Shown here: piece by piece, positions 51,679 to 64,000 of the stretch
Position numbering within the stretch: the first letter of the stretch is position 1
Layout of the letters: each line of letters opens with the position of its first letter
Origin: Ficedula albicollis
Taxonomy: Eukaryota > Chordata > Aves > Passeriformes > Muscicapidae
DNA length: 64,000 nucleotides
Reading direction: 5' to 3'
NCBI RefSeq assembly: GCF_000247815.1
Contig: NC_021686.1
Coordinates: 6,549,537 to 6,613,536 of the forward strand
Made by a program: the position numbers and the translations under genes
Notes under the pieces: model-generated
The model's database searches: none
What the model saw: the letters and a program-made list of their open reading frames with translations, nothing else
Told to the model about the DNA's origin: nothing

Positions 51679-54600
51679 AGTTCTAGCTTAGCTGCCTAGC
51701 AGTTCTTCCTATCAGAGCTAAAGGAGAAGCTGATGCAGAAGATATTTTCTATATCCTCAGATTTTTGGCAGTTACAAGCACTAAAAATACATATGAAAGA
51801 AGAGGACATAGTCTGAAACCAGCAATGAGTACCTAAATTTGCAATAACAAAGTGACTGAGTTTCCCATGTATCATTTGGGAGTGGGCATCAGAACAGGCT
51901 GTGTATGTTAGTGCTTTCTCCTGTTATATTTGAACTTGTGGGTCCAGTTTTAAACCTCAGTAGTTAGTCCTGTTTGTGTCATTTACTCTGCTCATACTGA
52001 TAGATGCCTTTCCTCTTTCCCATTTAGTTCTGTGGAAACGTACCCTAACTATGAATATAAGTTAACTTATATAACTCTGTGCTACTTGAAAAACTGCAGC
52101 TGGCATATGGAGGCAGCCTTGAAATCTTCTGTCCTGAATCTACAGCTGTTTTTCCCAAGAAACATTCCTGGAATAGAATACATCAACATTTTCCTGCAAG
52201 ACATTTGGCTAAATCATTTAGCACACAGTGCATATGCTATCTTTTACCTTATCTGCTCAGAGTGCTCTAATATCTAGTGAGCTGCTGTTGCCTGCACAGA
52301 ATGTACTCATTTGGTTGAAATTCTTGTTAACATCAGCTGAGTTTTGTGTAACTTGGGAACAATCCGTGTTTTCTGTAGTCAGACCCTACTTCATGTGCCT
52401 CAAAGGCACTTAGGCCCTTCAAAATCTATCCCTCTAGGACAGCCCATGGCAACCCAGTGCTTTTTTTGTTCCTGGATCTCCTTGAAAGAGGATGTATGGA
52501 ATGCTGTTGTCAACAGATGTGAAAGCAGCTTTGAATTGATACCATAAATCATGAGGAGAAAGATCCATTCCACACTGATGCAGATACACAGCTCTGCAGA
52601 CAGTGAAGAAAATGTTATTTGAATGGCACTCCCCGTCACAGTTAGAAATGGAACACAGGAGTAAGAAGCATTGATAAAAAATCTGGGGTTTGGGTAACCA
52701 GTTAAAACAAAGTATTCTCCCAGAGTGGTTGAGTCTGAAGCACATAGAAAGGTCATTAATAACATGCAAAGGATCTTGCAGCTGCCCAGGATGCGGGAAA
52801 ATAAATGTGGAGTTTTTTCTAAAGATTGTATCTATCTTTAATTCTGCAAGAATAAAGCCCTTGCTTTGTAGTTTAAACAAACTGGTACCAAAAGTTAAAA
52901 GGAAAAAGCTGTTCTCAGGCAGAAGCTTGCATAAGAGGAGGTATTTACAAGAAGTATGAAGCTATAACTCCTTTTGGTTTCTACCTCTTGTACTAGAATA
53001 GAGACCATTATCTCTCTAAAGGCAGAAGTCCTTGATCGTGACTGTAGGGTTATAATGGAGTCCAGCAGCACCAGATGCTCAGAAATGCACTGACTTGGAG
53101 GTGCCTTAGGTAATTAAGGTAATTCCTACTGGAGTGGAAAGTGAACTTCATATTGGGACATATTCTGGTATAACTATTTTGACCAAGTAATGTTAGCAGT
53201 GTAAAACTAGGCTTGATTAGACCAAAAGTTAGTGTGGAAATTCATTAGTAGCCACAGACCTTTTATGAGAGTTTGTGCTTCAACTCTTTTTTCCTGCACA
53301 ATTGTGTTTCTGAATTTTTGCCTCATAAGGTTCGTAAGGCTCAGATTCAAAGACTTAGGAAGCAAGAACTTAATGTATTTTTAAGGTAGACAGTCTTTTG
53401 ATATACTTTTATCTTTGAGGCAATTAAGATGGCTTCATGTTTCCTTGCTATTTTTCCCCCCAAGGCACAGGAGGAATTGTGGTTCTCTTGCTGTGTTGGG
53501 CCCAGATTAAAGCCTGACACAGGTAAGAGATTCAAAGCTGTTGGGAGACAAAGCTGAGAGCAGGAAGATGAAGAGAAAAGTGTGTCCCATGTGAATGACA
53601 GGAGGTTTGTGCTACAGTCCTTCTCTTTTCACCCACAATTAAATCTCTGACCTGCCCTTTGCTAGCTGACAGTCATTAAAGGAGCAGTTTGGCTTGAGGC
53701 TAAGCAGTTTGGCTTAAGATCCTAGGATATGTGAGCCCTTTCATGACAACTTTGATCTTCACTGTGGGAGGTCAAAAGCCTGCTATCCTTACCTAATATC
53801 AACAAAAGAGTATAAGCTTTATAAACAGTGGATTGTTTGCTGGTGTCATTAGTTTTAGCCTAAAACTTTGGTCCTTAGCACCTTGCCTCTGAAGATCTGG
53901 GCTGCTGTCACACACAGGATTCCCCTCAGCACACAAGCTGCACCAAGCAGCTGCTGCCTGTGTTTATGGGTACTGCTCCTGGTGGCAGTTGAAGGGCTGC
54001 AGGCAGTGCTGCAGTCCCTGCAGCCTGAGCAGGTGACTCCTTGCAGCAGTAGGCACTGCAGTGAGGCCAAGAGCTGGGCCAGCCCACAGCTGCTGTGGGA
54101 GCCATTCACGGTTTGCTCTTGCTCACAAGCTCTGCTGTGTCCTGCTCTCCCTGGGAGCAATTTAGGAACTGGATTTGGAGCCACATGTCACCTCTGGTAT
54201 GTGATCAAACTTGTGTCAAAACGTTTTTTATGCTTAGAGCTGGAGCTCAGAACCCCCTGTCCACGCACAATTTTGAAGGTTGGCTTTTGAAAAGAGAAAT
54301 GTCTAAGAGGAGAAAAAAATGTTTTGGCAGTTCTATGATTCTTGATAGTGTCTTGCTTAATTGACAAACACGTTCAGCAGATGCCACTGAGTTAACCTCA
54401 GCAGGCTGCTGGGTGAAACTGTGCTTTAAAATCCTGCTAACAGCTATACCCATTTCTTCTGATAGAGTTCACAGCAACCCACTATAGCATTCCAGAAATC
54501 CATTTAACTACACTCTGATATATTTTCCCCACCAAAATCTTGTATATGTCACTTACCTAATACCCAGCTGAAGTTTAAGGCAGTTCGAGTGCCTGTGCCT

Positions 54601-57600
54601 TTTTAAGTTTGGGCCCCTGTGACAGAATGGTTCTGTTAATCTTCTTCCAGAACTCTGTGGTATACATTTTTCTTTTATACTAAAACAAATAGAGCACATT
54701 TTTTAAAATAATAAAATGAGAAAATGTTTATATTAAAATATCTGTGGAAAGTGAATCCTTGCATGGTTCAGGGATGGGACACTTTACTGAGTGTTTTTAA
54801 ATCAATATAGGATTTCACCCCATCTCAGATCAAACCATTTCTAGTAAAGGTACCAAAGTAAACTAGGGATAATAGCTTTACAATAGCTGTATTCCTGTAA
54901 GACACTTCTTCCTAACCCATGGACTTCAATTTTTTCTGCACCTTCTTTCTTATTTCCCCCTTGCCCCTATTTTGACCATACAGGGTTGATATTCTCTTTC
55001 AGTCCCCTCTAGCCTTTTGCTTTGAGGTTCACTGCAGACACTCCAATCTCACATCTTCCCTTTTTTCTCTTCAAACTTTTCTTTTTCACTTCCCTGGACT
55101 TGTGTGTATTTCTCCTGCTCTTAAAATATTAAAGTGATGTCCTTTTAGATATAAGTTCACTAAAAGTACTGTACATTAGTTTCACTGACTATGCTCTATA
55201 AAAAACTGTTTTAAATATAGCTTTTTCCAAAGGAAGTCTAAACAATCTAAGAAATTGAGATCTGCCAGATAGAAGTATAAATATCCACCTATATTAAACA
55301 GACTCAGGAAACTTTGTATTGGAGTATTTACCATGTGAGTGTTTTCATTTTGTGATTTACCAAAGCTAGACTTTGTGCAAGTTTTCTACTCAATTGATCT
55401 TGATACTAACTGAAGGTGTGTGTTTTTGTCGGTAGGAGTTAGTGGCACAGTGCAGCCTAGAGTGAAAACAGAAATTGTGTTCAACTTCTCATGGCATAGC
55501 AGCAGGATTGCCCCTTCTCCCCAGCATGCTTCCTGCTGCTTTTCCCAATAATTTAAACTACCAAATAAGGGCTATTCTGGGATATTTTCTTGAGCTAGTT
55601 AAGCTCAGTGATAGTAAACCATATTTTCCTTTGGTGATGTTGAATTCTCTGCCTACTCTTCTATTGCTCTTTAATGTCCCCTCCATACCATTCATCCTGA
55701 TTGTTGGTTCTTGTTTACTACAGCAGGAGCATTTGTTCAGGAGAGGAAGGGCTCTGTAGTCAAGGGTAGTTTCAAACCCCAGCTAGGGGATGCTCATTTG
55801 AATGAGCAGCCAGCCAGAACTGGCACCAGCACCAGGCATCTCACCAAAGTGTTGTGGCTGAATTGTTGCTGGGTGGTGTGGGTACCCACCTGGCTGAAGA
55901 ACTTGCGTGGGGGACAGCATGTGTGTGCACGAGGTAAAATCTGAGGTCATTCACTTCCTGTTCCAGAATAGGTGAGTGACATGAGTTCTGAGGGGGGAAT
56001 TGCAGCAATACATTTCTGAGTATTCCTGGTAACAGCTTGCATAAAATGCCCCATCCTCTAACAGTGAATCAATTTCCTTCTTCCCAAAATCAACATATGT
56101 GTAATCCAGCTTTGAACCTTGTTATTAGTGCTAAGATGTGGATTGTGTGTCTGGCTGTGGACAATTCCTGTAATTGGTACTTGCAGCACTGAAGGAGTCA
56201 GTCAGGGGATGACCTGAGAAGAACAATACTATCAGTAGTATTGTCTGCCACTTTTCATCACACTGAGTCAGTTCCACAGAGGATACATTTTTTCCAGTGT
56301 AGCTTTTTTGGTCATAAAGCAAACCTTTGTTTCATTACTGAGTAATTCTGGTGCTCAAATCCAGTGTTTCTTCTCTCCAGCTAGTGAACATATAGATCTC
56401 CAGAAATGGATAAGGGTTAACTGGAAATGGTGATTAGAACAGGCAATTTGAATGTAGGAAGAAAGTAGAATGTGAGTCAAAAATAAGGTACTTTTTTAAT
56501 ATTGGTGAAGGTGGCACTTAATCAAAATGCTTATCTTTGAAACACTGGATGGCATGAATTTTGGATGTGGGCTGAAAATAGCTGGACTTAAGTCCTGGTT
56601 GAAGGGTTCATCTTAGAATCTATATCTTTAAAACTTCCAACAAGAAGCATTTCGGCTCTGCCCCAGTTAGACTGAGCTGCAGAATACTGGGATGCATTTT
56701 GTTATTTTCTATGTTGCAGTTACCTCCAGAAGCAGGGGGGAATTCTCAGCATATAAATACTTTGCAATGAGATTATTGCTTAAAGAAAAGTTTCTGGATA
56801 TGCTGTGTCTGGATATGCTTCAAATATCCCCCTTTATTTTGAGGAAGAGTGGTGTAAATATGAATCATTGCTCTCAGTGAACATAAGTTCTGGAAGGCTG
56901 CCAGATGAGGTGGCTTTGGAGTCCTGTGTTTGGCAGAAATCATCAGAGAGATGCTTGGTTTGCTGAGCTTCAATGGACCTATTCTGGGACCTGGAACTCC
57001 TGATCATCATCTACACACATCTGGGATCAATCATTCTCTCACCAGATTATTTTCAATTAAGGCACTGTCTCAAATGGATTCTGGGCACTGTAGAGTAATT
57101 CTGATTTGAATGAACAGACACCCAACTAAGTGACTTACTGCCAAATCTGTCTCTAACTTTGTGTGTATTTCTGATATCAGATCAGTCAGCTTGTGTGTAG
57201 GCTAAAGAGAAGTTTGCTGTTTCTTTCTCGTGTTTTCAACCATGAACCTTCTCCCAACTGCTTGACAAAGATGATGTTGAAGTGTCTGTACTCTCCCTGG
57301 ACACTCCATCTGGAATTCAGCCCCATTTCTCTAGACTTAGGGAAACATTACTACAATAGCAAAGGCACTTGTGAGTCGGCTTTAGCCTGCAGGACACTTG
57401 CTTCTGCTCTGTCATTTCTTCTCATAGAAGACACTGAAAATCAAATAAAATACCAGGGATTACCTGGGCAGACAGGCAGCACTGTAATAGGGGGGTGAGA
57501 GAGATCCAGCGTTCCTGTGCCTGCCACAGGGAGGGAGGGAGGACGAAAGCAAATGCAGTCCATGTAGTGTAGTCATAGCTGCTGCTGTTTGACAGTGATA

Positions 57601-60600
57601 TCATGATGAGGGTGTCTGCTTGCACAGGAAGGGCTGTGAGGAGGAGGGAGTTGGGACAAAGCCAGTTGCAGTTCTCTGGAATGGGGGAAAACTTGCCTGG
57701 GGTTGTGTAAAGGAAGAAATCTTAAAATGCAAGCTGAGGGACACAGCTGCTGACTGGTCCTTCACACAGGCAGAAAGAAGGTTATAAAGAGGTCACTATG
57801 CAGCTGCAACAAAGCTTTCACACACCCTCAGCTGCAGTGTTCCTGTAGGATGCAACTGTATCTAAAAGGAAAAGGACACCCATTCTCTGACCAAGACTGG
57901 TATGTATTTTTCCCTTATTTACCAACCCTACAGAGAGACAGCCATGTGTAAATCTCCAATCATGTTCTCACCAGGCCCTGGTTTTGTTGAAATTATGTGA
58001 CATCCTGAAATGCCCCAATATGGACAAGTTTCACTGGGGTTCGGGACCCTGTGTAAATAAAGTGGTGTTCAGTACTCTTTACAGTACAGGTTCTTCAATG
58101 AGAGCATTCTTTAGCTTGGGAGCGATGGTGAAGATTTTGTGGTGACTGTCACGAGGCAGCCTCTTAGCCAAACAGCACGCTTGTAAATTTTGATTGGTTT
58201 TGCTCCTTGTTTTTCTAGCTCTCTGCTTATAAACCCAAGTTTCCTCTACACAATAGCAGAAGACTCTGGGGGAAAAGGAAAGCTATAATAATTTCTTCTT
58301 AGAAATCTTTTAACTTTAACCAAAAATAGCTTAATCATAAATTATGTTGTGGCAGTGTTGTGGCAATTCTTACGAATGAATCCCTGAAAGGAAAGCTTTG
58401 TATCTTTTTTAAAGACCAAAACATCTGTCTTTAGCTGCTATTTCTGCTCCTGAGAGTTCACTCTGTGATTACAACAGAGGAGGTAAATGAAACTTAAGGA
58501 GACAGACCACACCAGTTGATGGTAGGCGAAAAGAGAAATATTTAACTGGGTGACTTCTGTCCCATGGACATGCCAGAGGGACAGTTATGTCCATGTATAT
58601 CTTCCAAGGACAAAGCAGAAGGGCAACTAGTTGCATTTATATTATGGTACCACAATTCACCACAAAGTCATATCCATTTGCAGGATGGATGGATGGATGG
58701 ATGGATGGATGGATGGAGATAGATAGACAGACAGACAGATAGATAGAATATTCCAAAGCCAGAAGAGCCAAACTTTCTTTTAAAAAAATAAGCAAAAATT
58801 TTCCTTGCTGCAGTCCTTTGCCCAAAACTGTCATGTTTCTCAGAATATGCCACTTTCAGGTTTTCCATGTCACTTTTACTGCAAACTCCTTAGAATTTTA
58901 TAGAAGTCAGCTTCTCCACAGTACTGACAGAAACCTGGCTTGTCTCTGAAGTGATCTGGTATTTCAGATAACTTGGATGATGAGAACTGTCAGCTGTAGC
59001 ACATTCACTTTCAGTGCTCAGTTCTTTCATTTTGTGCTGTTCTCTCCCAGGGCAGTTCCAGGCCACCCATCTGCACAGCTCCAGCAGCACCAGGAAGGCT
59101 GCCCTGGATCCTCTGTGTGTGGCTCTGGCCCTATCTGCTGGGAAAATTGGTTAAATTATGTCTAGACTTTTGCAATGACAACTCTTCCTCACAAACCTGG
59201 CTCTTCTAGAGGAAGAGGGAGGGGGTTTCCCAAGGCCTTTCATGTATCTGTCATGAGGACAAGTTTCTTAAAAAGGAGTAGGATTACTATAACCCATTTA
59301 CAGTCCTGTTAAAAGCAAAACAGAAACTTAAATTACACATGCAGTTCTGTTAATGAGAGGTTTGAGGTAATTTTGGTTTAATTCAATGACCATTTGACAG
59401 GAATTAAATCCAATGACTCAGATCTGTGCTTATTTAGATGAAATACTTTTTAAAAGCTTTCTGAGTTTTCTTAGCCATGCCACTAACATGTCACTTGAAT
59501 CCCTTGATAAAAACCCAATGTTGATCTAAACCAATGTAACAAGTTAAGAGTGACATGCTAGAAAAAGGCAGCTTCTTTACTGGAAACCCTTCATCCAAGG
59601 GCTATTTCTGCCACACAGGCTCCAAGCAGCTGCTGCACGATATGACGTGATTATCTGAAAGGCTGTACTTTGGAGTAAAAGGAGCACTATTGATTTTCAT
59701 TTTGAAGAGTTACTGAAACTGAGGAGGGAAGGGAGTGAGGGGTTGTTAAGTTCAGGTAAAGTAAAACAGAGATAATGACAGCTGCAAGGCAAGCAAGTGG
59801 ATGGGCAGCCAAAATGTCTGGCTGCCTTTAAAGCTGCATAATTCTGTACCAGCAAACTTCGGGGAAACAGACAGGTTTGTTTTCCAGGAAGAGATAATGA
59901 TGTAGAAACCTCTTTCTTGTGGCTTTCTTTAATCACATGGAGGGATGGTGTTAAAAGCCAAGCGTGTAGAGAGATGCTCCCTTTGAACTACAAAAGCACA
60001 ACGCATCCCAGACCCGGTTCACTAAACCGGCACTTTACTGAAAGTTACAGTCACTTCTCGTGTTGAGCTGACCTCCTGCACCTCTTTTAAAAACAACTAT
60101 TTTAGCAGCTTTTGCTGCTACAGTACTGTCAGGACAATTCAAGTGTGCAGAGAGCATGTCACTGGAACTGACATCCACATGCATGTGCCACACTGAATGT
60201 TTCTCTGCAAACATGTTTGAGCATATTTTACAAGAGCTGTGCAAATCTAGTTAAAATACTTCTACTAGCTGAGTAGTCATTTCTCCAGACCTGTGCCTGG
60301 GAACATTTTGTTGATGTACACCCTAATATCCTCTTTTGTTTCAGATTTGTAGGTCACCTCTTGCTTCTAGTGCAATTGAGATGTTGTTCTTTTGTCAATG
60401 TGTGGGAACAAATAAATCCCTGTTGTGTATTCCCTCAGTGTTTCCTGGGACAGCTCAGTTCTTTGGTGCTGTGCATGCTGCATCTGAAGCACCTTCAGAA
60501 AGCACAGGTGTGCCACTTTCTGCTACAGGCAGAAAGACAGAGACACAGGATCCTGGCAGGGATCTCTGTGGCACAGAAGCACGTTGCAAGTCAGTGAACA

Positions 60601-62282
60601 GTGAAAAAGTTTATTTGTCCTGCCTCAGCCCTGCCAAGGGCTGGTTCTGTTGCACTGAGTTGAGGTGAGACTGTATTTTAGCAGAGCAGTTGGTTTATGG
60701 CCCCTTTTGTTCTCCTTCTAGCCCTCATTAAATCCATGCCATTTTCTGCAGCCAGAAGGAGAAACCAAAGCACAGCAGGCTCAGCACATGGCCTTTGCCC
60801 ACAGTCCCTGCTGCTTTCCTGAGCGGGAAGAACATCCTCCAGGGAAAAACTAACCACTGCCCTGATGGGTTCTCTTACAGAGCTACTCTCTTACCTGCAA
60901 AAGATAAAATTTTAAAAAAGTATTCTGCAGCAAGATGAAAAGACTTAACAGCTCCTGTGCAAGAAAGTAAGCCTACTAGCCTAAAGCCTGCTCTTTCTTT
61001 TCAAGGAACTGCCAACAGGCAGATCGCAACTATCATTTTTCCAAATTATAGTAACCTACCACATTTTCTGTGAAAATAATTTTGGATTCCAGTAAGTTTT
61101 ACTATTGTTTTTCTTCTCCTTTATTCCTTCCTCTTCCCATTTTTTCAAGAACCCAGTATTGTCTTGCATGCCTTCTTTGAAGCAGTGACAATGTGTATGT
61201 ACCAGTTATCTGAAGGAAGCCTTGTGGTAGTCCCTGCAGGTGTCTGCTGTTGGCCAAGAGGCTTTGGTTCTTTGTGCCCTCAGAAAAGACTCTGCTATTT
61301 CTTCCTCTTCTGAGGTCTAGACCTCCACAGATCATTGGAAACGTTCTCTCCATTGCCAATATCTTTTGGATCAGACACTCAGGCTCTTACTCAGCTGCAG
61401 CTCTCCCCTGAGGACAGCATGTTTTATGCAAAGCTATGTTTTATGCCTGATGGCCCTACTCATGAAATCACAAATTAAATCCAATCGGATGCAGAAGGAA
61501 GGTGTAATTACCCAAATAAAACTGGTTGCTTTTCCTCCAGCCCCTCAATTACTTTTTCCACAAAAGAAATTTCTTATGTTTTAGGAAGAACTATTTTTTT
61601 GAGATTTCTTTGAAAATCAGTTTTGTGGTCACTATCAACTTTCTGCAACAAATTCAATGAGAATTTTGCCTAATTCGAAATATTCTTTGATTGGTCAGTG
61701 ACATGTTTTTTCTCTTGGGCAGTCTTTCATTTTACTCCATAAGTATTCAGCCTGCAGGTATTTTGTTTTAGTTTGGGATTGCTGGTTGGGGTTTGGGCTG
61801 TTTGGGTTTTTTTGCTATGAAATCTGTATTTAGTATTTAAAGTTTTAACTTATTCCTCCTGGAGAATTAAGAGATAGGACATTTGTATTCAAGTTTTTCT
61901 TCAGGATTTTCATATCAGAAAGGCACCTTCTGTGACAGAATTAGCAAAGTCAATCACTTTACATGTTTTTTGGATCCTATGTGTCACAATTAATAATAGA
62001 CTCTGAATTATTTCTCTCAGCTATGGGGTATGTGCTTTCAGTTCAGCATTTTATTCCCAGTCTGATTCTTCCAAACTCAACAGCAGGTTCCTGCAATAGC
62101 TGTCCAGTGACTCTGGTCTGCAATGAGAAGTTTGTCTTTTATTGATGTTCTGCATGATGGGTTTGCCAATTTTGTAAACAAACAAGAACTGGCCCATCCC
62201 AGCCACGTGCTCCTGCTCTTCTTGGCACCAGTTCCCACATTTCTTGGACAGTTTTTTTTTTTTAGCCATTTTTTTCTCCTTA
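51679..62282. other. Intergenic, no gene recognised
   Basis: About 10.6 kb without a recognised gene. Features noted are a GC- and CTG/CAG-rich patch at about 53,890-54,150, an AATAAA followed by GTGGTGTTC at 58,056, a GGAT/GATA microsatellite at 58,683, and a CCGGTT...AACCGG inverted repeat at 60,014. Short open frames on both strands show no conserved motifs. Confidence 0.7.
58683..58747. repeat. (GGAT)n/(GATA)n/(GACA)n microsatellite
   Basis: About eight GGAT units run into GATA, then GACA, then GATA units. This is a compound tetranucleotide repeat, probably length-polymorphic. Confidence 0.97.
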
Positions 62283-62551
62283 CTGTAACATGACTGGATT
62301 TTTTTTTTCCCTGAAATAACAAGTTGTCTTGGCTCTAGAAGAGTCCGAGAGCCATCATAAAGGATCCACCATAGGATTCCATGGCCCTGGAGCAGGAATG
62401 GAGAAAGGCTAGGTTGAGAGGGGAGCTGCTGGATTGTCACAGCTGTCTGTGCCACCACACTCTTGAATTGTTTAAAAAACTCTCCACCTATGTTGTTTCT
62501 ATCATGCAAAATACACAGCCAGCAGCCTTCTGGCTGTTTCTGGCTCACCAA
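62051..62551 (-). other. Open reading frame of 166 codons, unidentified
   Basis: This is the longest open frame in the window. It encodes a Lys-rich middle (KEKKMAKKKKLSKKCGNW) between a first part (GHGILWWILYDGSRTLLEPR) and a Gln/Glu-rich end. I do not recognise a family. Its first 89 codons lie in the 423-bp duplicated unit. Comparing the two copies over this frame gives three base differences, all of which change the amino acid (Gln/Lys, Ser/Gly, Leu/Pro), so there is no sign of protein-level selection. A chance frame or mobile-element relic is more likely than a gene. Confidence 0.2.
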
Positions 62552-63128
62552 AAAAAAGATAAAATTATGGAGAAAAGTTTCACTTTCAAGAATGCAAAAT
62601 GTGGACTTGGACTGGTTTTATTTACCAGACTTGAACAGTTTTGATTTAGAGCAACTCAAATAAAGGTTTTATTGGTGTTGAGGGTCCTAGCTACTTGGAC
62701 TAAGTCTGTAACATGACTGGATTTTTTTTTTCCCTGAAATAACAAGTTGTCTTGGCTCTAGAAGAGTCCGAGAGCCATCATAAAGGATCCACCATAGGAT
62801 TCCATGGCCCTGGAGCGGGAATGGAGAAAGGCCAGGTTGAGAGGGGAGCTTCTGGATTGTCACAGCTGTCTGTGCCACCACACTCTTGAATTGTTTAAAA
62901 AACTCTCCACCTATGTTGTTTCTATCATGCAAAATACACAGCCAGCAGCCTTCTGGCTGTTTCTGGCTCACCAAAAAAAAGATAAAATTATGGAGAAAAG
63001 TTTCACTTTCAAGAATGCAAAATGTGGACTTGGACTGGTTTTATTTACCAGACTTGAACAGTTTTGATTTAGAGCAACTCAAATAAAGTTTTATTGGCTG
63101 TTGAGGGTCCCAGCTACTTGGACTAAGT
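62283..63128. repeat. 423-bp tandem duplication
   Basis: The copies 62283-62705 and 62706-63128 are about 98-99% identical. Each starts CTGTAACATGACTGG, contains CATAAAGGATCCACCATAGG, and ends CTACTTGGACTAAGT. Each carries an AATAAA (62659 and 63082) followed by TTTTATTGG, so on the + strand each unit resembles a transcript or LTR 3' end. The family is not recognised. Confidence 0.96.
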
Positions 63129-63486
63129 CGTTCAGGTTACCTTTAACACTTTTAAGGGTAAAAGTAAGGTACAGGGTGGAGACAACATAAACAGTATGGA
63201 TGAGTCTGGGTTTTCACAGCTTTTTTTAACCTGCTTACTAGTTTCAGCTTGGTAAAGGTTTTATTGGTGTTGAGGGTCCTAGCTACTTGGACTAAGTCGT
63301 TCAGGTTACCTTTAATACTTTTAAGGGTAAAAGTAAGGTACAGGGTGGAGACAACATAAACAGTATGGATGAGTCTTTAACACTTTTAAGGGTAAAAGTA
63401 AGGTACAGGGTGGAGACAACATAAACAGTATGGATGAGTCTGGGTTTTCACAGCTTTTTTTAACCTGCTTACTAGTTTCAGCTTGG
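63084..63486. repeat. Nested tandem repeats of 169 and 65 bp
   Basis: Starting inside the second 423-bp copy, the block from TTTTATTGG through TTCAGGTTACC to CAGCTTGG is repeated with a 169-base offset (63,084-63,252, then 63,253-63,374 cut short). A third partial copy, from TTTAACACTTTTAAGGG to CAGCTTGG, follows at 63,375-63,486. All copies share GGGTAAAAGTAAGGTACAGG. Together with the 423-bp duplication this makes an array of about 1.2 kb built by at least three successive duplications. Confidence 0.93.
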
Positions 63487-64000
63487 AGGATCAACCATTC
63501 AGTTACAGGAACAGACTGAGGGCACTGCAATGCTTATGTGGGAAGTGGAAATAATTATCTGCTGCAGCAAGAAAGAGGAGTAGGATCTCCCATGCATGAA
63601 TGGCTAAAGGAATTACCTTACAGCTCCTTGGATGAAATGAGATCCTTTTCCATTTTCCATGAGCAAATGCATTTGCCTTACCAAGTAAGGACATCAAAGT
63701 GTAACAAATCACCATTTTAAAGAAAATCATGGAAATTTCACATAGGCAACATCATAACGAGTGAATAGGCACCACTTTCCCAATGGTTACTATTTCCATC
63801 ATTACTTTCAAACAGTCCAGCAGCTGCTCCTTTGTTCTCACTTACCTGAGTATATTCATTGGCCCAACAGGTGTCTTTGTGTGCTCACACCACACCCACG
63901 TCCTCTGTTTCGCCTTCCCCCAGCCACTGGCAGCGTGTCTTTCAGCTGACACGGGTGCCTGGGACTCCTATCAATACATGGCACAGAGAGTCAAGCTTGC
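63487..64000. other. Window end, no gene recognised
   Basis: Unique AT-rich sequence becomes somewhat C-rich in the last 150 bases (CACACCACACCCACG, CCTTCCCCCAGCC). No coding, RNA or mobile feature can be supported. Confidence 0.65.

Noticed and set aside
54318..54345. TTCTATGATTCTTG resembling a CR1 3' end on the + strand
   Set aside because: Only about 14 bases match and the upstream sequence does not look like CR1.
57781..57800. TATA-like GTTATAAAGAG as a promoter
   Set aside because: A lone TATA-like word in AT-rich DNA with no downstream exon, CpG enrichment or other promoter evidence.
24530..64000. SOCS1 or RMI2, the genes expected next to CLEC16A
   Set aside because: No SH2/SOCS-box or OB-fold coding segment was found on either strand; they presumably lie beyond the window.

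Overview
The window looks like avian nuclear DNA, possibly from a passerine. It is AT-rich and CpG-poor with few interspersed repeats. It contains CR1-type LINE debris, an LTR resembling a family common in bird genomes, and a decayed endogenous retrovirus. The only gene I can identify is the 3' third of CLEC16A on the + strand. I see no bacterial or phage features, no tRNA or rRNA genes, no CRISPR array and no CpG island.

Layout: 1-23,700 is CLEC16A. Five coding exons (2695-2846, 3561-3765, 4442-4609, 9729-9875, 19643-19971) join in phase with consensus splice sites and encode the last 332 residues. A 3' UTR of about 3.7 kb follows, most likely ending at the poly(A) signal at 23,682. CLEC16A is an endosome/lysosome-associated protein that works with the ubiquitin ligase RNF41/NRDP1 in mitophagy. 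The window holds the end of its folded region and its Ser/Pro-rich tail.

About 40 kb downstream (23.7-64 kb) has no recognisable host coding gene. In human the next genes on this side include SOCS1 and RMI2; neither is seen before the window ends. This stretch holds a minus-strand betaretrovirus-like pol/env remnant (about 42.9-44.5 kb, many stops and frameshifts), a solo avian LTR (51.14-51.68 kb), microsatellites, and a nested tandem array at 62.28-63.49 kb.

Points of interest: (1) a CpG-rich candidate alternative last exon of CLEC16A at 15,470-15,546, in the right splice phase and giving a short basic C-terminus; (2) two competing in-frame acceptors 30 nt apart at the third exon; (3) an unusual set of near-identical tandem duplications (75, 82, 281 and 423 bp), one of which doubles a palindromic POU octamer site inside the 3' UTR. 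I found no convincing new multi-gene system. All gene and repeat identifications rest on recall of family sequences, not on a database search.
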